Source: Devosia geojensis (lineage in GTDB: Bacteria; Pseudomonadota; Alphaproteobacteria; Rhizobiales; Devosiaceae). From it: DNA of 32,686 nt. Where the stretch lies: assembly GCF_000969415.1 (NCBI RefSeq), contig NZ_JZEX01000055.1, positions 1 through 32,686 on the forward strand, written 5' to 3'. Position 1 is the first letter of the stretch. Every line of letters starts with the position of its first letter. The notes beneath the pieces are model-generated. The model worked only from the letters and a program-made list of their open reading frames with translations, was not told the origin of the DNA and did not search any database. This document shows positions 1 to 7,954 of the stretch, piece after piece. Both the position numbers and the translations under genes were made by a program.

Positions 1-1
1 C

Positions 2-127
2 TTCTGCAGGCTCAAGCAGTTCCGACGCGTCGCCACCCGTTTCGACAAGCTGGCAAGAAACTTCCTCGCCGCCGTCCTGCTCGCTTCAATCCGCATCTGG
101 ACTAAAGCTTATGAGTCCACGCCCTAG
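2..127 (+). CDS. IS5-family transposase, C-terminal fragment (cut by window edge)
   Basis: An open frame entering from the left edge encodes 41 residues ending at a TAG at 125-127. The peptide contains LKQFRRVATRFDKLARNF followed by a hydrophobic stretch and SIRIW, which is the pattern at the extreme C-terminus of DDE transposases of the IS5 (IS427-like) group, just after the catalytic glutamate helix. Only the end is visible, so it cannot be said whether the element is intact to the left. The last bases overlap a CTAG at 124-127; in this group the terminal inverted repeat commonly lies at the end of the gene, so the element edge is probably close to here. Family call is from pattern recognition only. 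Confidence 0.75.
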   Translation, partial: FCRLKQFRRVATRFDKLARNFLAAVLLASIRIWTKAYESTP

Positions 128-138
128 TTGGGGGCGAG

Positions 139-185
139 GGGGGAAATCGACTGTCACTCAATCGCCGTGAGTGCTGATTTCCCCC
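139..185. repeat. Strong imperfect palindrome between transposase fragment and usg
   Basis: GGGGGAAATC at 139-148 is the exact reverse complement of GATTTCCCCC at 176-185, and inside them CACTCA at 155-160 pairs with TGAGTG at 168-173. The folded RNA would be a long hairpin with a small internal loop. It could be a terminator for the transposase, an insertion-sequence end, or a remnant repeat. It lacks a clear T-run, so a classical terminator is not certain. Confidence 0.55.
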
Positions 186-290
186 AAACCTTTGGAATCA
201 CTACCCTTGAGGCGATGGTGCCGCGACCGGCGGAACCTTGCGGATAGCGTGCGGGTCGCGGCGACCAGCACGTGATCCGCGAGGTGTGAC

Positions 291-557
291 ATGGATTCCG
301 CTTTCATGCGCCAAATGGAAGGCTACGGCCTGACCACGGCCCAGATCTTCTACCGCCTGCCGGACCAGCCCTCGCTCCTGCAGCAGTTCATCTGGCAGCA
401 ATACGATCTGGCGCCGGATTTTCCCGAACTCGCGCACTTCCTCGACTTCTGGAACAGCCGCATCGACGGGCCGCTGCATTCCGTGCGGATTGCACACAAG
501 CGGCTCATCAAGCCGGCCGAATTCCGGGCCGTCAACGGCGTCGTCACGCTTCACTGA
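291..557 (+). CDS. usg: Usg family protein (88 aa)
   Basis: This short protein has the highly recognisable layout of the alphaproteobacterial Usg family: an N-terminal GYGLTTAQIFYRLPDQPSLL block, then WQQYDLAPDFPEL, FLDFWNSRIDGPLHSVRIAH and a final RLIKPAEFRAVNG. The length, near 90 residues, is usual for the family. Its biochemical role is unknown; the name comes from old annotations near tryptophan genes. The ATG at 291 follows a GAGGTG ribosome site 8 to 12 bases upstream. It stands alone between the insertion-sequence remnant and the exo cluster and is probably unrelated to polysaccharide synthesis. Confidence 0.85.
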   Translation: MDSAFMRQMEGYGLTTAQIFYRLPDQPSLLQQFIWQQYDLAPDFPELAHFLDFWNSRIDGPLHSVRIAHKRLIKPAEFRAVNGVVTLH

Positions 558-788
558 CCCCTTGCATGAGCTTCCCTGAGAGCGCAGGGCAGGGTTGAGC
601 GATACGCGCAGCGCGTGGGGTCGAGCGACAGAAAACCCATGTTAGTCTGGGATTTGCGTGTTGCGGACAGGCACTTCGCCGGCCGTGCGCGTGCCGTATC
701 TCACCCTGGCGATCCGTTCTTGCCCAAATGCTGGCGACATTTGCACAGACGGTCTTCCCCGCCCGAAACCAACAGCGAGAAAAAGCTC

Positions 789-2033
789 ATGGCGAAAGCG
801 AGACGCGCCGGGTTTGCAGGATTGTCCGTGCTGCTGGCCGGACCGATTGCAGCGTGCCTCATGGCGTTTCCGGCGAGCGCCCAGCAAAGCGAGCCCTATC
901 GGCTCAACGTGTCGGACAAGCTCGTTGTCAGGGTCGTCGAGTGGAAGGCGTCGGAGGCGCTGTTCGAGGAATGGACGGCGCTGGGAGGCGAATACCTGGT
1001 GGGGCCGACCGGCACCACGGCCTTTCCTTTCATCGGCGAGACCGAGAGCGCAGGCAAGACGCCGAGCGAACTCGCCGACGCGGTCGCCAAGGGCCTGCAG
1101 GAATCCCTGGGGCTGATCACCGCCCCGACAGTATCCGTCCAGATCGCCCAGTTCGGCCCGATCTATGTGACCGGGGACGTGCAGTCGCCGGGCGAATATC
1201 AGTATTCCCCGGGCCTTAACGTCATCAAGGCGCTGAGCCTTGCCGGCGGGGAGAGGCGGGCCACGGATTCGACCGGGCGCGCCGAGCGGGAGGTGCTCAC
1301 CAGTAGCGGACAATATGACGTGCTGCGCGAGCAGTATCTGCGGCTTCTCGTGCGCAGGGCCCGGCTCGATGCCGAGCTTGCGGGTGCCAGCGAGATCGCC
1401 GTGCCCGACGAGATCGCACAATCCGAGGATGCGCAGGCGCTGGTGGCGGCCGAGCAGGCCATTCTCGAAGCCAATTCGCGCCAGCTCAACTCGCAGACCG
1501 GTGCTCTGCAGGACCAGGTGGCGCTGCTCGACCGTGAGCTCGAGACCTTCACGCAGAAGCGCACGACCCTGGAGCGCCAGCTGGGCCTCGCCGAGGAGCA
1601 GCTCGCCAACGTGCGCAACCTCGCCGACGAGGGATTGAGCCTCGTCTCTCGCGTTTCCTCGCTCGAGAGCAATGTCGCCGATTTCCAGGGGCGCTTGCTC
1701 GATATCGATACCGCAGTACTCCAGGCGCGCCAGGATATCGGCGAAGCCGACCGTGAGCGGGCCCGCCTGGCAGATGTGCGCGTCTCGGAGCTGACGGCCG
1801 AGCGGCAGGAGGTCGACGGGCAGATCGCCGAGCTCGGCTTCAAGCTTGCGACGCAGGAAGGGCTCGTGCGCGAGGCCGTCGCCTATAGCGGCATCGCTGC
1901 CGCGAGCGGCGGCCAGGCCGTCGCGACCTATACGTATACGATCGTGCGCGGCGGGGAGGAAATCCCGGCCGACACAACCAGCGAGGTGAAGGCCGGCGAC
2001 GTGGTGATCGCGCGGCTGCAAGTTTCGCAATGA
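789..2033 (+). CDS. exoF: Polysaccharide export protein, ExoF/Wza-like outer membrane auxiliary
   Basis: A 414-residue secreted protein of the polysaccharide biosynthesis/export family. Residues 1-31 form a signal peptide with a likely ASA|QQ cut. A Poly_export domain follows at about 35-120 (YRLNVSDKLVVRVVEW), then an SLBB-like segment at about 125-155 (VTGDVQSPGEYQYSPG), then a long coiled coil at about 175-375 and a short beta-rich tail. This architecture and length match ExoF of rhizobial succinoglycan clusters, where it works with ExoP and ExoQ in chain export. The frame is open from 615, but ATG 789 is chosen because it begins directly with the signal peptide; the ribosome site (GAGAAAA) is weak. 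It heads the plus-strand block with the glycanase and pyruvyl transferase. Confidence 0.9.
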   Translation: MAKARRAGFAGLSVLLAGPIAACLMAFPASAQQSEPYRLNVSDKLVVRVVEWKASEALFEEWTALGGEYLVGPTGTTAFPFIGETESAGKTPSELADAVAKGLQESLGLITAPTVSVQIAQFGPIYVTGDVQSPGEYQYSPGLNVIKALSLAGGERRATDSTGRAEREVLTSSGQYDVLREQYLRLLVRRARLDAELAGASEIAVPDEIAQSEDAQALVAAEQAILEANSRQLNSQTGALQDQVALLDRELETFTQKRTTLERQLGLAEEQLANVRNLADEGLSLVSRVSSLESNVADFQGRLLDIDTAVLQARQDIGEADRERARLADVRVSELTAERQEVDGQIAELGFKLATQEGLVREAVAYSGIAAASGGQAVATYTYTIVRGGEEIPADTTSEVKAGDVVIARLQVSQ

Positions 2034-2095
2034 GGAGGTGAGAGCAGGGCCGACCGGCCCTCGCGATGTTGGTCTCAATCGGTAAAGGCGTACAC

Positions 2096-2890
2096 ATGAC
2101 CAGGGTGCAGTCATCGCGCAGGGCAGCTTATGGACTTGCTTGCCTTGCTCTCCCGCTTTCGGCGGCGGCGCAGGCGCAGGAAAGCTTCTTCGATACCTTT
2201 TACACGCTCAACCAGCAGCGCTGGTACGTCTCGGACGGCTGGGCGAACGGCCCGCACCAGAACTGCCTGTGGTCGGCGGGGCAGGTCACGACCGGCCAGG
2301 GAAAGCTGCGGATCGGCTTTGCGGCGATCCCGGCTGGAGACCGTTCCTACAGCTGCGGAGAAATCCAGACCAAGCAGGCCTTCGGACACGGTACGTTCGA
2401 GGCGAGCGTGAAGACGCCGGCCGGCTCCGGCCTCAATGCGGCGTTCTTCACCTATATCGGCCCAGCACAGGGTTCAGCACACGACGAGATCGATTTCGAG
2501 ATACTGACCAAGGACACGCGCACCGTCGAAACCACGACATTCGTCAACGGCAGGAGCGGGGACGGGCTGGTCGGCAGTGGCGAGAAGCATGCGCTGCCGC
2601 ACCCCTCGAACTGGGACTACATCGACTACGCGGTGACCTGGGAGCCCAACGAGGTGCGCTTCTATGTCGACAAGCAGCTCATTCGCACCATCACCGATCC
2701 GGCGATGATCCCGAACAACCCGCAGCGGATCTTCTTCAGCCTGTGGGGCAGCGACACGCTCGTCGACTGGATGGGGCCGTTCGAACCGCCCGTCGGCCCC
2801 ATTTCCATGCAGGTCGACTGGGTCGCCTATACCGCGCTCGGCGAAGGCTGCGCGTTCGAGGCTTCGGTGCTGTGCGCCGAGGCGAACTAG
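2096..2890 (+). CDS. exoK: Secreted endo-beta-glycanase, GH16 (ExoK-like)
   Basis: A 264-residue protein with a signal peptide (residues 1-27, likely AQA|QE) followed by a family 16 glycoside hydrolase domain. The catalytic signature EIDFE at about 131-135 gives the nucleophile Glu131, Asp133 and acid/base Glu135, in the context AHDEIDFEILTKD, which resembles ExoK of Sinorhizobium. The later WDYIDYAVTWEPNEVRFYVD segment is the usual beta-jelly-roll continuation. ExoK cleaves nascent succinoglycan into shorter chains in the periplasm or outside the cell; the substrate here should be this cluster's own polymer. The ATG at 2096 has an AAAGG site upstream and starts the signal peptide; an upstream ATG at 2066 lacks one. 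It lies 62 bases after exoF and 91 before exoV, probably one transcript. Confidence 0.92.
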   Translation: MTRVQSSRRAAYGLACLALPLSAAAQAQESFFDTFYTLNQQRWYVSDGWANGPHQNCLWSAGQVTTGQGKLRIGFAAIPAGDRSYSCGEIQTKQAFGHGTFEASVKTPAGSGLNAAFFTYIGPAQGSAHDEIDFEILTKDTRTVETTTFVNGRSGDGLVGSGEKHALPHPSNWDYIDYAVTWEPNEVRFYVDKQLIRTITDPAMIPNNPQRIFFSLWGSDTLVDWMGPFEPPVGPISMQVDWVAYTALGEGCAFEASVLCAEAN

Positions 2891-2981
2891 CTTGGGCCGC
2901 AGGCCCACAGCTCTCTAAAATCGAGGGCCGGGGGTCGCCGGCCATATCAGATACTGCGGACACGCAACCAAGGGGTCTTGA

Positions 2982-3875
2982 ATGAAGCTGGTGTTCTTCC
3001 GCGGCAAGGTGCCGAACTTCGGCGACGAGCTCAATCTGCACGTGTGGCCGGAGCTCCTGCCGTCCGGTTTTCTCGATGAGGATGAAAGCGAGCTCTTCGT
3101 GGGCATCGGCTCGATCATCGGCAATCATCTCGACCCACAGGCGCGCAAGTTCGTCATGGGCTCGGGCTATGCCGGCTATATGGGCCTGCCCGACGTTCAT
3201 GACGGCACGTGGGACGTCCAGTTCGTGCGCGGGCCACGCACGGCCGAAAAAATCGGCGTCTCGCCCGATCTTTCCATCTGCGACAGCGCGGTTCTGCTGC
3301 GCGCGATGGAACTGCCGGCGCCGGCCGAGAACGTCGGCGTTGCGTTCATGCCGCACTACGAGAGCCTGGAGCGCGGCATGTGGGCCGAAGCCTGCCGGCT
3401 GGCCGGGATCACGCTCATAGACGCGACCGAACCTGTCGAGAAGGTGCTGGCACAGCTGCAAGGGGCAAAGCTCCTCATCACGGAGGCCATGCACGGGGCA
3501 ATCGTCGCCGATGCGCTGCGCACGCCCTGGATCGGAGCAAAGCCGATCTACAGCGGGCATCACATGAAGTGGCTCGATTGGTCCGGAGCGCTCGATATCG
3601 ACCTGCGCATGCACGATCTGCGGCCCTCCAGCGTTCTGGAGTTCTATATTGCCACCACCGGGCGCGGCGGTGGCAAGGGGCGGGCGGGAAGGCTCAACGA
3701 GTCGCCGCTCGCGCGCATTCCCAACTGGATCCTCACTCACTCGGCCGCGCGGCATCTCCAGAAGATGGCGAAGCTCGAGCCGCAGATGAGCAGCGACGCC
3801 AAGATCGCCGAAGTCACCGAGCGGGCGGAGGCGGCGGTCGACAGGTTCGTGAGGAGCCGGGTTTCGGTGAGCTGA
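2982..3875 (+). CDS. exoV: Polysaccharide pyruvyl transferase (ExoV-like)
   Basis: A 297-residue cytoplasmic enzyme of the polysaccharide pyruvyl transferase family. Visible marks are the N-terminal FRGKVPNFGDELN, the GIGSI segment near residue 41, the VRGPRT block near 82, and the conserved TEAMHGAIVADALRTPW at about 167-183 with the family histidine His171. ExoV transfers pyruvate from phosphoenolpyruvate as a 4,6-ketal onto the terminal sugar of the lipid-linked repeat, which in rhizobia is needed before polymerisation. This predicts an acidic, pyruvylated polymer. The start ATG at 2982 begins the conserved N-terminus. Last gene of the plus-strand exoF-exoK-exoV block; a palindromic repeat follows. 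Confidence 0.9.
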   Translation: MKLVFFRGKVPNFGDELNLHVWPELLPSGFLDEDESELFVGIGSIIGNHLDPQARKFVMGSGYAGYMGLPDVHDGTWDVQFVRGPRTAEKIGVSPDLSICDSAVLLRAMELPAPAENVGVAFMPHYESLERGMWAEACRLAGITLIDATEPVEKVLAQLQGAKLLITEAMHGAIVADALRTPWIGAKPIYSGHHMKWLDWSGALDIDLRMHDLRPSSVLEFYIATTGRGGGKGRAGRLNESPLARIPNWILTHSAARHLQKMAKLEPQMSSDAKIAEVTERAEAAVDRFVRSRVSVS

Positions 3876-3949
3876 GGGGCCAGAGGTCGATCGCTGCCTC
3901 GCCCTTTCAGGAGCGGTTCAGCGATCCACCAGTGCTTTCCACCCCCCAA

Positions 3950-4078
3950 TGTCACCCCGGCGAAAGCCGGGGCCCATCCTGAGATGCACCGTCAGCCGCA
4001 AGGTGTTGTGGACGGGGCAGTTCTTTCCGTGTTCGTGGATGCGTTCCGGGCTGGGTCGCGGCTTTCGCCGGGATGACA
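3950..4078. repeat. Alphaproteobacterial palindromic intergenic repeat
   Basis: The arm at 3950-3972 (TGTCACCCCGGCGAAAGC and on) and the arm at 4057-4078 (ending in CGCCGGGATGACA) are near-perfect reverse complements flanking about 84 bases. Short elements with a CCCCGGCGAAAGCCGGGG type core beside a TGTCA/TGACA edge are very common between genes of Hyphomicrobiales. It sits between the convergent exoV and flippase genes. It may act as a transcript-end structure for both. Confidence 0.7.
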
Positions 4079-4113
4079 GCCGGTGGAGGTGGAAGCATCG
4101 TGCCCTCCACACC

Positions 4114-4142
4114 CTTCCCTCTCCCCATATGGGGAGGGGGAG
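4114..4142. repeat. Small GC-rich palindrome, possible terminator
   Basis: CTCCCCATATGGGGAG forms a perfect 16-base palindrome within a slightly longer C-rich/G-rich mirror, a few bases downstream of the flippase stop codon on the minus strand and downstream of exoV on the plus strand. It resembles the C-rich/G-rich repeat family seen again at 31164-31278. No T-run is present on either side. Confidence 0.5.
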
Positions 4143-4148
4143 AGTACA

Positions 4149-5630
4149 TCAGCGCCGCTTGAGCACTGCAGATTTCATCTGCATCAGGCGCCTGCGGGCA
4201 AGGACCGCCAGAACGAGCGTATAGACCACCGCGCAGAGGCCGATGGTGGCGGCGAGACGCAGGACCGGGTCCGTGTCCGCGAGCGCATGCTGAGCCGCAA
4301 GGCCGGCGCCGGCCATGACGAGGGTCGCGAACGTCGGCACGGCGAAGGACCAGAGATAGGCGAAGAGCGACACGCCGAGGATGCTGGCGACCATATAGGC
4401 GGCCGGCAGCCACATCAGGTAGTTTTGGATGACGACGGCGATCGTCAGCGCGTCGACGCCCCAGGAATGGAAGAGCAGGACATAGAGGATCGTGCCGACC
4501 TGCTTGGCGACGAGATAGTAGAACCAGAGGTTGGCCTGGCCCTGGCTCTTGACCAGGGAGGACTGCAGCACACCGATGCTGGCGAGCAGCCCGAGGGCGC
4601 AGAATGCCTGCACGGCGATGACTGCACCGGTCCAGTTCCCTCCGAAGGCGAGCGGAATGAAGTCCTGCGCGATCAGCGCGAGGCCGACGAACACCGGGAA
4701 AGAGACGACTGAGGAGACGAAGGTGGCAAAGCCATAGGCCTCGCGCAGTTTCTCGCGCTCCTTCTGCATCGAGGAGAGCAGGGAATAGGAGACGTTGCTC
4801 AGGGCGCCGGTGATGAGATCGCTGAGAATCTGGTAGATGCGGCGCGCGAAGCTGTAGATGCCGAGGCCGGCGGGGCCGAGCAGGGCCCCGATCAGGATCT
4901 GATCGACGCTGATGAGGGTGATCAGCCGGTTGCCGGAAGCGAAAAGACCGAAGGAGCCGAGCTCTTTCAGGGCCTTCGGCGAGAAGCTCAGGTGCGGCCA
5001 CCAGCGGGCGGTGACCATGGCTCCGATGCAGGAAACGGCGGCGGTGGCGAGCTGGGAGAATGCCAGAGCCCAGAGACCGAAACCGAGCCAAAGCAGCGTC
5101 AGGCACCCGACCGCCGCCACCAGTGAGGCGACGGCGGTGCGCATGGCGAGCTTCTTGAACGACATGGAGCGCACGAGCAGCGCATTGGGAACGGCGGCAG
5201 CCATCTCGAAGATCACGCGCGCGCCGATGAAGGGGATGAGCGCGGCCAGAACCGGTTCACCGAGCTGGGCCGCGACGGGAGCGGCGGCGATGCAGAGCGC
5301 GGCATAGATGACGATACCTGCGCCGACGCAGAGCCAAAAGACGGTATCGAGATGCCGCCGTTCGATCCCGACGCGCTGGATCAACGCTTCGCCAAAGCCC
5401 GCGGGAGCGATGGCGGTGCCGAGGGTGGCGACGCTGGCGGCAAAGGCGACGAGGCCGAACTCGGCAGGCCCCAATACGCGGGATGTCGCCATGAAGACGA
5501 GGATACCGAAAGCGGCGGGCGCAAAGCTGCTGATCACCGACCAGAACGCGCCGCGCACGGCGGCGACAGTGCGGCCGCTCTTGACGTGGTCGAGGGTGTT
5601 ATCCGGTTCGATGGCGCCGGCAGCCGTCAT
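4149..5630 (-). CDS. Wzx/MATE-type oligosaccharide flippase
   Basis: A 493-residue integral membrane protein with about twelve to fourteen hydrophobic segments. The N-terminal pattern AFWSVISSFAPAAFGILVF followed by ATSRVLGPAEFGLVAFA is typical of polysaccharide flippases (Polysacc_synt family). It should move the undecaprenyl-linked repeat unit across the inner membrane, the role given to ExoT in rhizobial clusters; length fits, but identity with ExoT is not claimed. It ends the minus-strand block and its ATG overlaps the stop of the upstream glycosyltransferase in an ATGA arrangement at 5627-5630, which argues for translational coupling. A few lysine/arginine residues close the C-terminus. 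Confidence 0.88.
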   Translation of the reverse strand: MTAAGAIEPDNTLDHVKSGRTVAAVRGAFWSVISSFAPAAFGILVFMATSRVLGPAEFGLVAFAASVATLGTAIAPAGFGEALIQRVGIERRHLDTVFWLCVGAGIVIYAALCIAAAPVAAQLGEPVLAALIPFIGARVIFEMAAAVPNALLVRSMSFKKLAMRTAVASLVAAVGCLTLLWLGFGLWALAFSQLATAAVSCIGAMVTARWWPHLSFSPKALKELGSFGLFASGNRLITLISVDQILIGALLGPAGLGIYSFARRIYQILSDLITGALSNVSYSLLSSMQKEREKLREAYGFATFVSSVVSFPVFVGLALIAQDFIPLAFGGNWTGAVIAVQAFCALGLLASIGVLQSSLVKSQGQANLWFYYLVAKQVGTILYVLLFHSWGVDALTIAVVIQNYLMWLPAAYMVASILGVSLFAYLWSFAVPTFATLVMAGAGLAAQHALADTDPVLRLAATIGLCAVVYTLVLAVLARRRLMQMKSAVLKRR

Positions 5631-6664
5631 GCGCGGACGACCTCTCGCGTCGGAGCCGGGCCGCCGGGAGTGTCGGAAATCTGCTCGAGCCGTGACTGCA
5701 CGAAGCGCTCGAAGTCCGGCGTCAACCGTCCGAGGGTGAGGATGGCGAGACCTCGCGCACGCAGGCGCAAAGCCTCGCCGCCCGCGAGCTGGCCGTCGAG
5801 GCCCGGCATGACCAGCGCCTTGGCAAGGGTTCGGGCGCGCTCGGCCGGCGGCGCGGCAAAGAGAGGGTTGGTGAGGAAGGCGCGCCGGCGCTCCCTCGGA
5901 AGTTGGCTCCAGACGATGCGCTGGAGAACCTGCACGGAACGCTTGAGATCAAGCTCGCGGCGCACGTAGGAGGATTTGAGCTCGGCATTGCGGGTCGTCT
6001 GCTCGGCATTCTCGGCCCACACGGCCAGGGGCTCCATCGCTACATAGATCGGCTCGCAGACCGAGAACGTGCGCATGTATTCCTGAAGCGTCGCCGTGCA
6101 GGCGAACCGGATCTCGAGCCGGCAGCTGGTGTCGCGCGACCAGAAGAGCCCGCCATTGGAGACGCCGATGCCGATGAGCAGGGACTGGCGGAAATCCTCT
6201 GGACTGTAGAGGCCCTCGACGAAGAGATGGTCGAGCACGCCGCCTTCGCTGAGGTGCGCGCGATCCGTGCCGCTCGCGTGCTCAATGAACTGGTTGCGCA
6301 ACACGATCTCGACGTCGTTGTCGCGGCAGAGGGCGATGTTCTCTTCAAAGAAGGTCGGCAGGACAAGGTTGTCGTCCTCGACCACGCAGAAATAGTCGGC
6401 GTCGTGCGGGTTGTCGGCCGTGAAGCACTGGTCGATGTTTTTGGAAGCGAAGCGCTGCGGAACGTTGTGGGTGTAGCGGATGCGCGGATCGGCGAGGGCG
6501 TCGACGGCGATGCGCCCGGATTGCCCCGGATCGTCGTCATAGACGTCGCAGACCCAGTTCTCCCAGCTCTGGGCGATGAGGGAGGAAAGGGCGCGCTGCA
6601 GGGCCTCGGGACGTTTGTATGTCGGTGTGCGCACATGAACGAGGCCGGCGTTGCGTTCGACCAT
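5627..6664 (-). CDS. Family 2 glycosyltransferase, exo cluster
   Basis: A 345-residue protein with a GT-A (GT2) fold N-terminus: VHVRTPTYKRPEALQRALSSL at about 8-28, DVYDDDPG near residue 40, NIDQCF in the nucleotide-binding region and an acidic CVVEDDNLV near residue 93 in place of the DXD motif. The C-terminal third is helical and not diagnostic. It probably adds one of the later sugars of the exopolysaccharide repeat. I do not recognise it as a specific exo enzyme; by elimination it may take the place of ExoU or ExoW. ATG 6664 has AGGAG 8 bases upstream; it starts 3 bases after the exoQ stop and overlaps the flippase gene by 4. Confidence 0.85.
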   Translation of the reverse strand: MVERNAGLVHVRTPTYKRPEALQRALSSLIAQSWENWVCDVYDDDPGQSGRIAVDALADPRIRYTHNVPQRFASKNIDQCFTADNPHDADYFCVVEDDNLVLPTFFEENIALCRDNDVEIVLRNQFIEHASGTDRAHLSEGGVLDHLFVEGLYSPEDFRQSLLIGIGVSNGGLFWSRDTSCRLEIRFACTATLQEYMRTFSVCEPIYVAMEPLAVWAENAEQTTRNAELKSSYVRRELDLKRSVQVLQRIVWSQLPRERRRAFLTNPLFAAPPAERARTLAKALVMPGLDGQLAGGEALRLRARGLAILTLGRLTPDFERFVQSRLEQISDTPGGPAPTREVVRA

Positions 6665-6667
6665 GGA

Positions 6668-7954
6668 TCATTCTCCTGCGACGAGGCCCGGGCCGGTCGC
6701 GGCGGGCGGAGGGTTCGGTTGGCGGCGCGGACGCGTGGGCGCGCGGCGCGCCAGCATGGCGAGGCCATGGGCGGCATAGACGAACGTCGCGACAACGAGG
6801 ATGGAGCGGACGCTGAACTCGAAGAACACCTCGACCTCGATGAAGCTGCGCAGGATCACCAGGGCCTGCATGCCGAGGAGAAAGGCGTTTTCGGCGGTGG
6901 GGCGCGCGAGGGCGTAGACCGTCATGAGTATGGCGCCGCCATAGATGACGAAAACCTGGAGCGCCATGCCCAGGAGGCCGATCTCGACGGCGTTGGAGAT
7001 GTAGGTGTTATGGAAGTTGAAACCGGCTCCGGAGGGCACCAGGAACATGGCCCAGAGCTGCTCGGCCGGCGCGTAGCCCGTCACCCAGAACGCCCGGTAG
7101 CCGAGGCCCTGCAAGGGACGCTCGGCGATGAAGGAGAGGCCGATGGCCCAGAGGTCCGTTCGCCCGGTCAGGGTCGCGTCCTTGCCGGAGCTGTTGAGGA
7201 TGTCGGCGAGGAGCGTTTCGCCATTGGTCATCAGGAAGAGCGCGAAGGCGGCCGAGGCGATCAGCGCGCAAACGGACAGAAAGACCTTCTGCATGCCTGT
7301 CAGGCGCTCGGTGAGCATGACGCCGAGAATGACGCCGATGCAAGGCACGACCATCATGATGGCGCCGGCCGACTGGGCGAAGACGAGAAGGGGCGGCGAA
7401 ATCAGCGCGCCGCCGAGCGCCGAGAGGCGCAGCAGGAACGGCGAGGTCCGGTCGAAGACAAGCGCCGCCGAAACCAGCGCAAAGACGGCAACGTGAGCGG
7501 CAAACGCATTCTTGCTGCCGAAAATGCCGAGCCAGGCCGCTCCCATGGGCCGATGGCCGATGGTGAGGCTGAGAACCACGCCTATGGCATAGACGATGAA
7601 CAGCATGCGCAGGAGCGTCGACGCGGGGACGCGCCCGGCGACGACGATGGCGATGGCGAGCGTCAGGAAGAGCTGGATGGAATAGCGCAGCGTCGCGTCG
7701 GGGAATAGGGACCAGAGAGTCGAGAGAAGGCAATAGGCCGGCAGGAGAAGGAGATACCACCAGCGTGCGAAAAGCCAGGCGCTGTGCTGGATGTTGCTGA
7801 CGATGAGCAGGCATCCGCAGGCGAGGAACGTCGCCGCGGAAAGTGAACGGAAAATCGGGTTCAGCACCAGCGCCGAGAGCGCGAGGAACGTGAGAACTGC
7901 GGCGATGTCGATGGAGACGTAGCGCGGCGCGGCGGTGCGATAGGTCGCGGTCAT
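6668..7954 (-). CDS. exoQ: O-antigen ligase/polymerase family, ExoQ-like polysaccharide polymerase
   Basis: A 428-residue inner-membrane protein with about ten to eleven hydrophobic helices. The segment GIFGSKNAFA near residue 145, then GRTDLW and GLGYRAFW followed by NFHNTYISNAVEIGLLG, is the signature of the Wzy_C/O-antigen ligase domain; the NFHNTYI histidine lies in the large periplasmic loop. In rhizobia ExoQ joins the undecaprenyl-linked repeats into high-mass polymer together with ExoP and ExoT. It overlaps the upstream exoO-like gene by 4 bases (ATGA at 7951-7954) and is followed 3 bases later by the next glycosyltransferase, so the block is tightly coupled. The tail is proline- and arginine-rich and looks cytoplasmic. 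Confidence 0.87.
   Translation of the reverse strand: MTATYRTAAPRYVSIDIAAVLTFLALSALVLNPIFRSLSAATFLACGCLLIVSNIQHSAWLFARWWYLLLLPAYCLLSTLWSLFPDATLRYSIQLFLTLAIAIVVAGRVPASTLLRMLFIVYAIGVVLSLTIGHRPMGAAWLGIFGSKNAFAAHVAVFALVSAALVFDRTSPFLLRLSALGGALISPPLLVFAQSAGAIMMVVPCIGVILGVMLTERLTGMQKVFLSVCALIASAAFALFLMTNGETLLADILNSSGKDATLTGRTDLWAIGLSFIAERPLQGLGYRAFWVTGYAPAEQLWAMFLVPSGAGFNFHNTYISNAVEIGLLGMALQVFVIYGGAILMTVYALARPTAENAFLLGMQALVILRSFIEVEVFFEFSVRSILVVATFVYAAHGLAMLARRAPTRPRRQPNPPPAATGPGLVAGE

Noticed and set aside
642..2114. Long open frame of 490 codons antisense to exoF
   Set aside because: The opposite strand encodes a full signal peptide, Poly_export domain and coiled coil; the antisense protein is a low-complexity Arg/Gly/Leu-rich shadow typical of GC-rich DNA.
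5903..7708. Open frame of 601 codons on the plus strand across the GT2 and exoQ genes
   Set aside because: It crosses two well supported minus-strand genes, and its composition (Glu, Asp, Arg, His rich without domains) is that of an antisense shadow.
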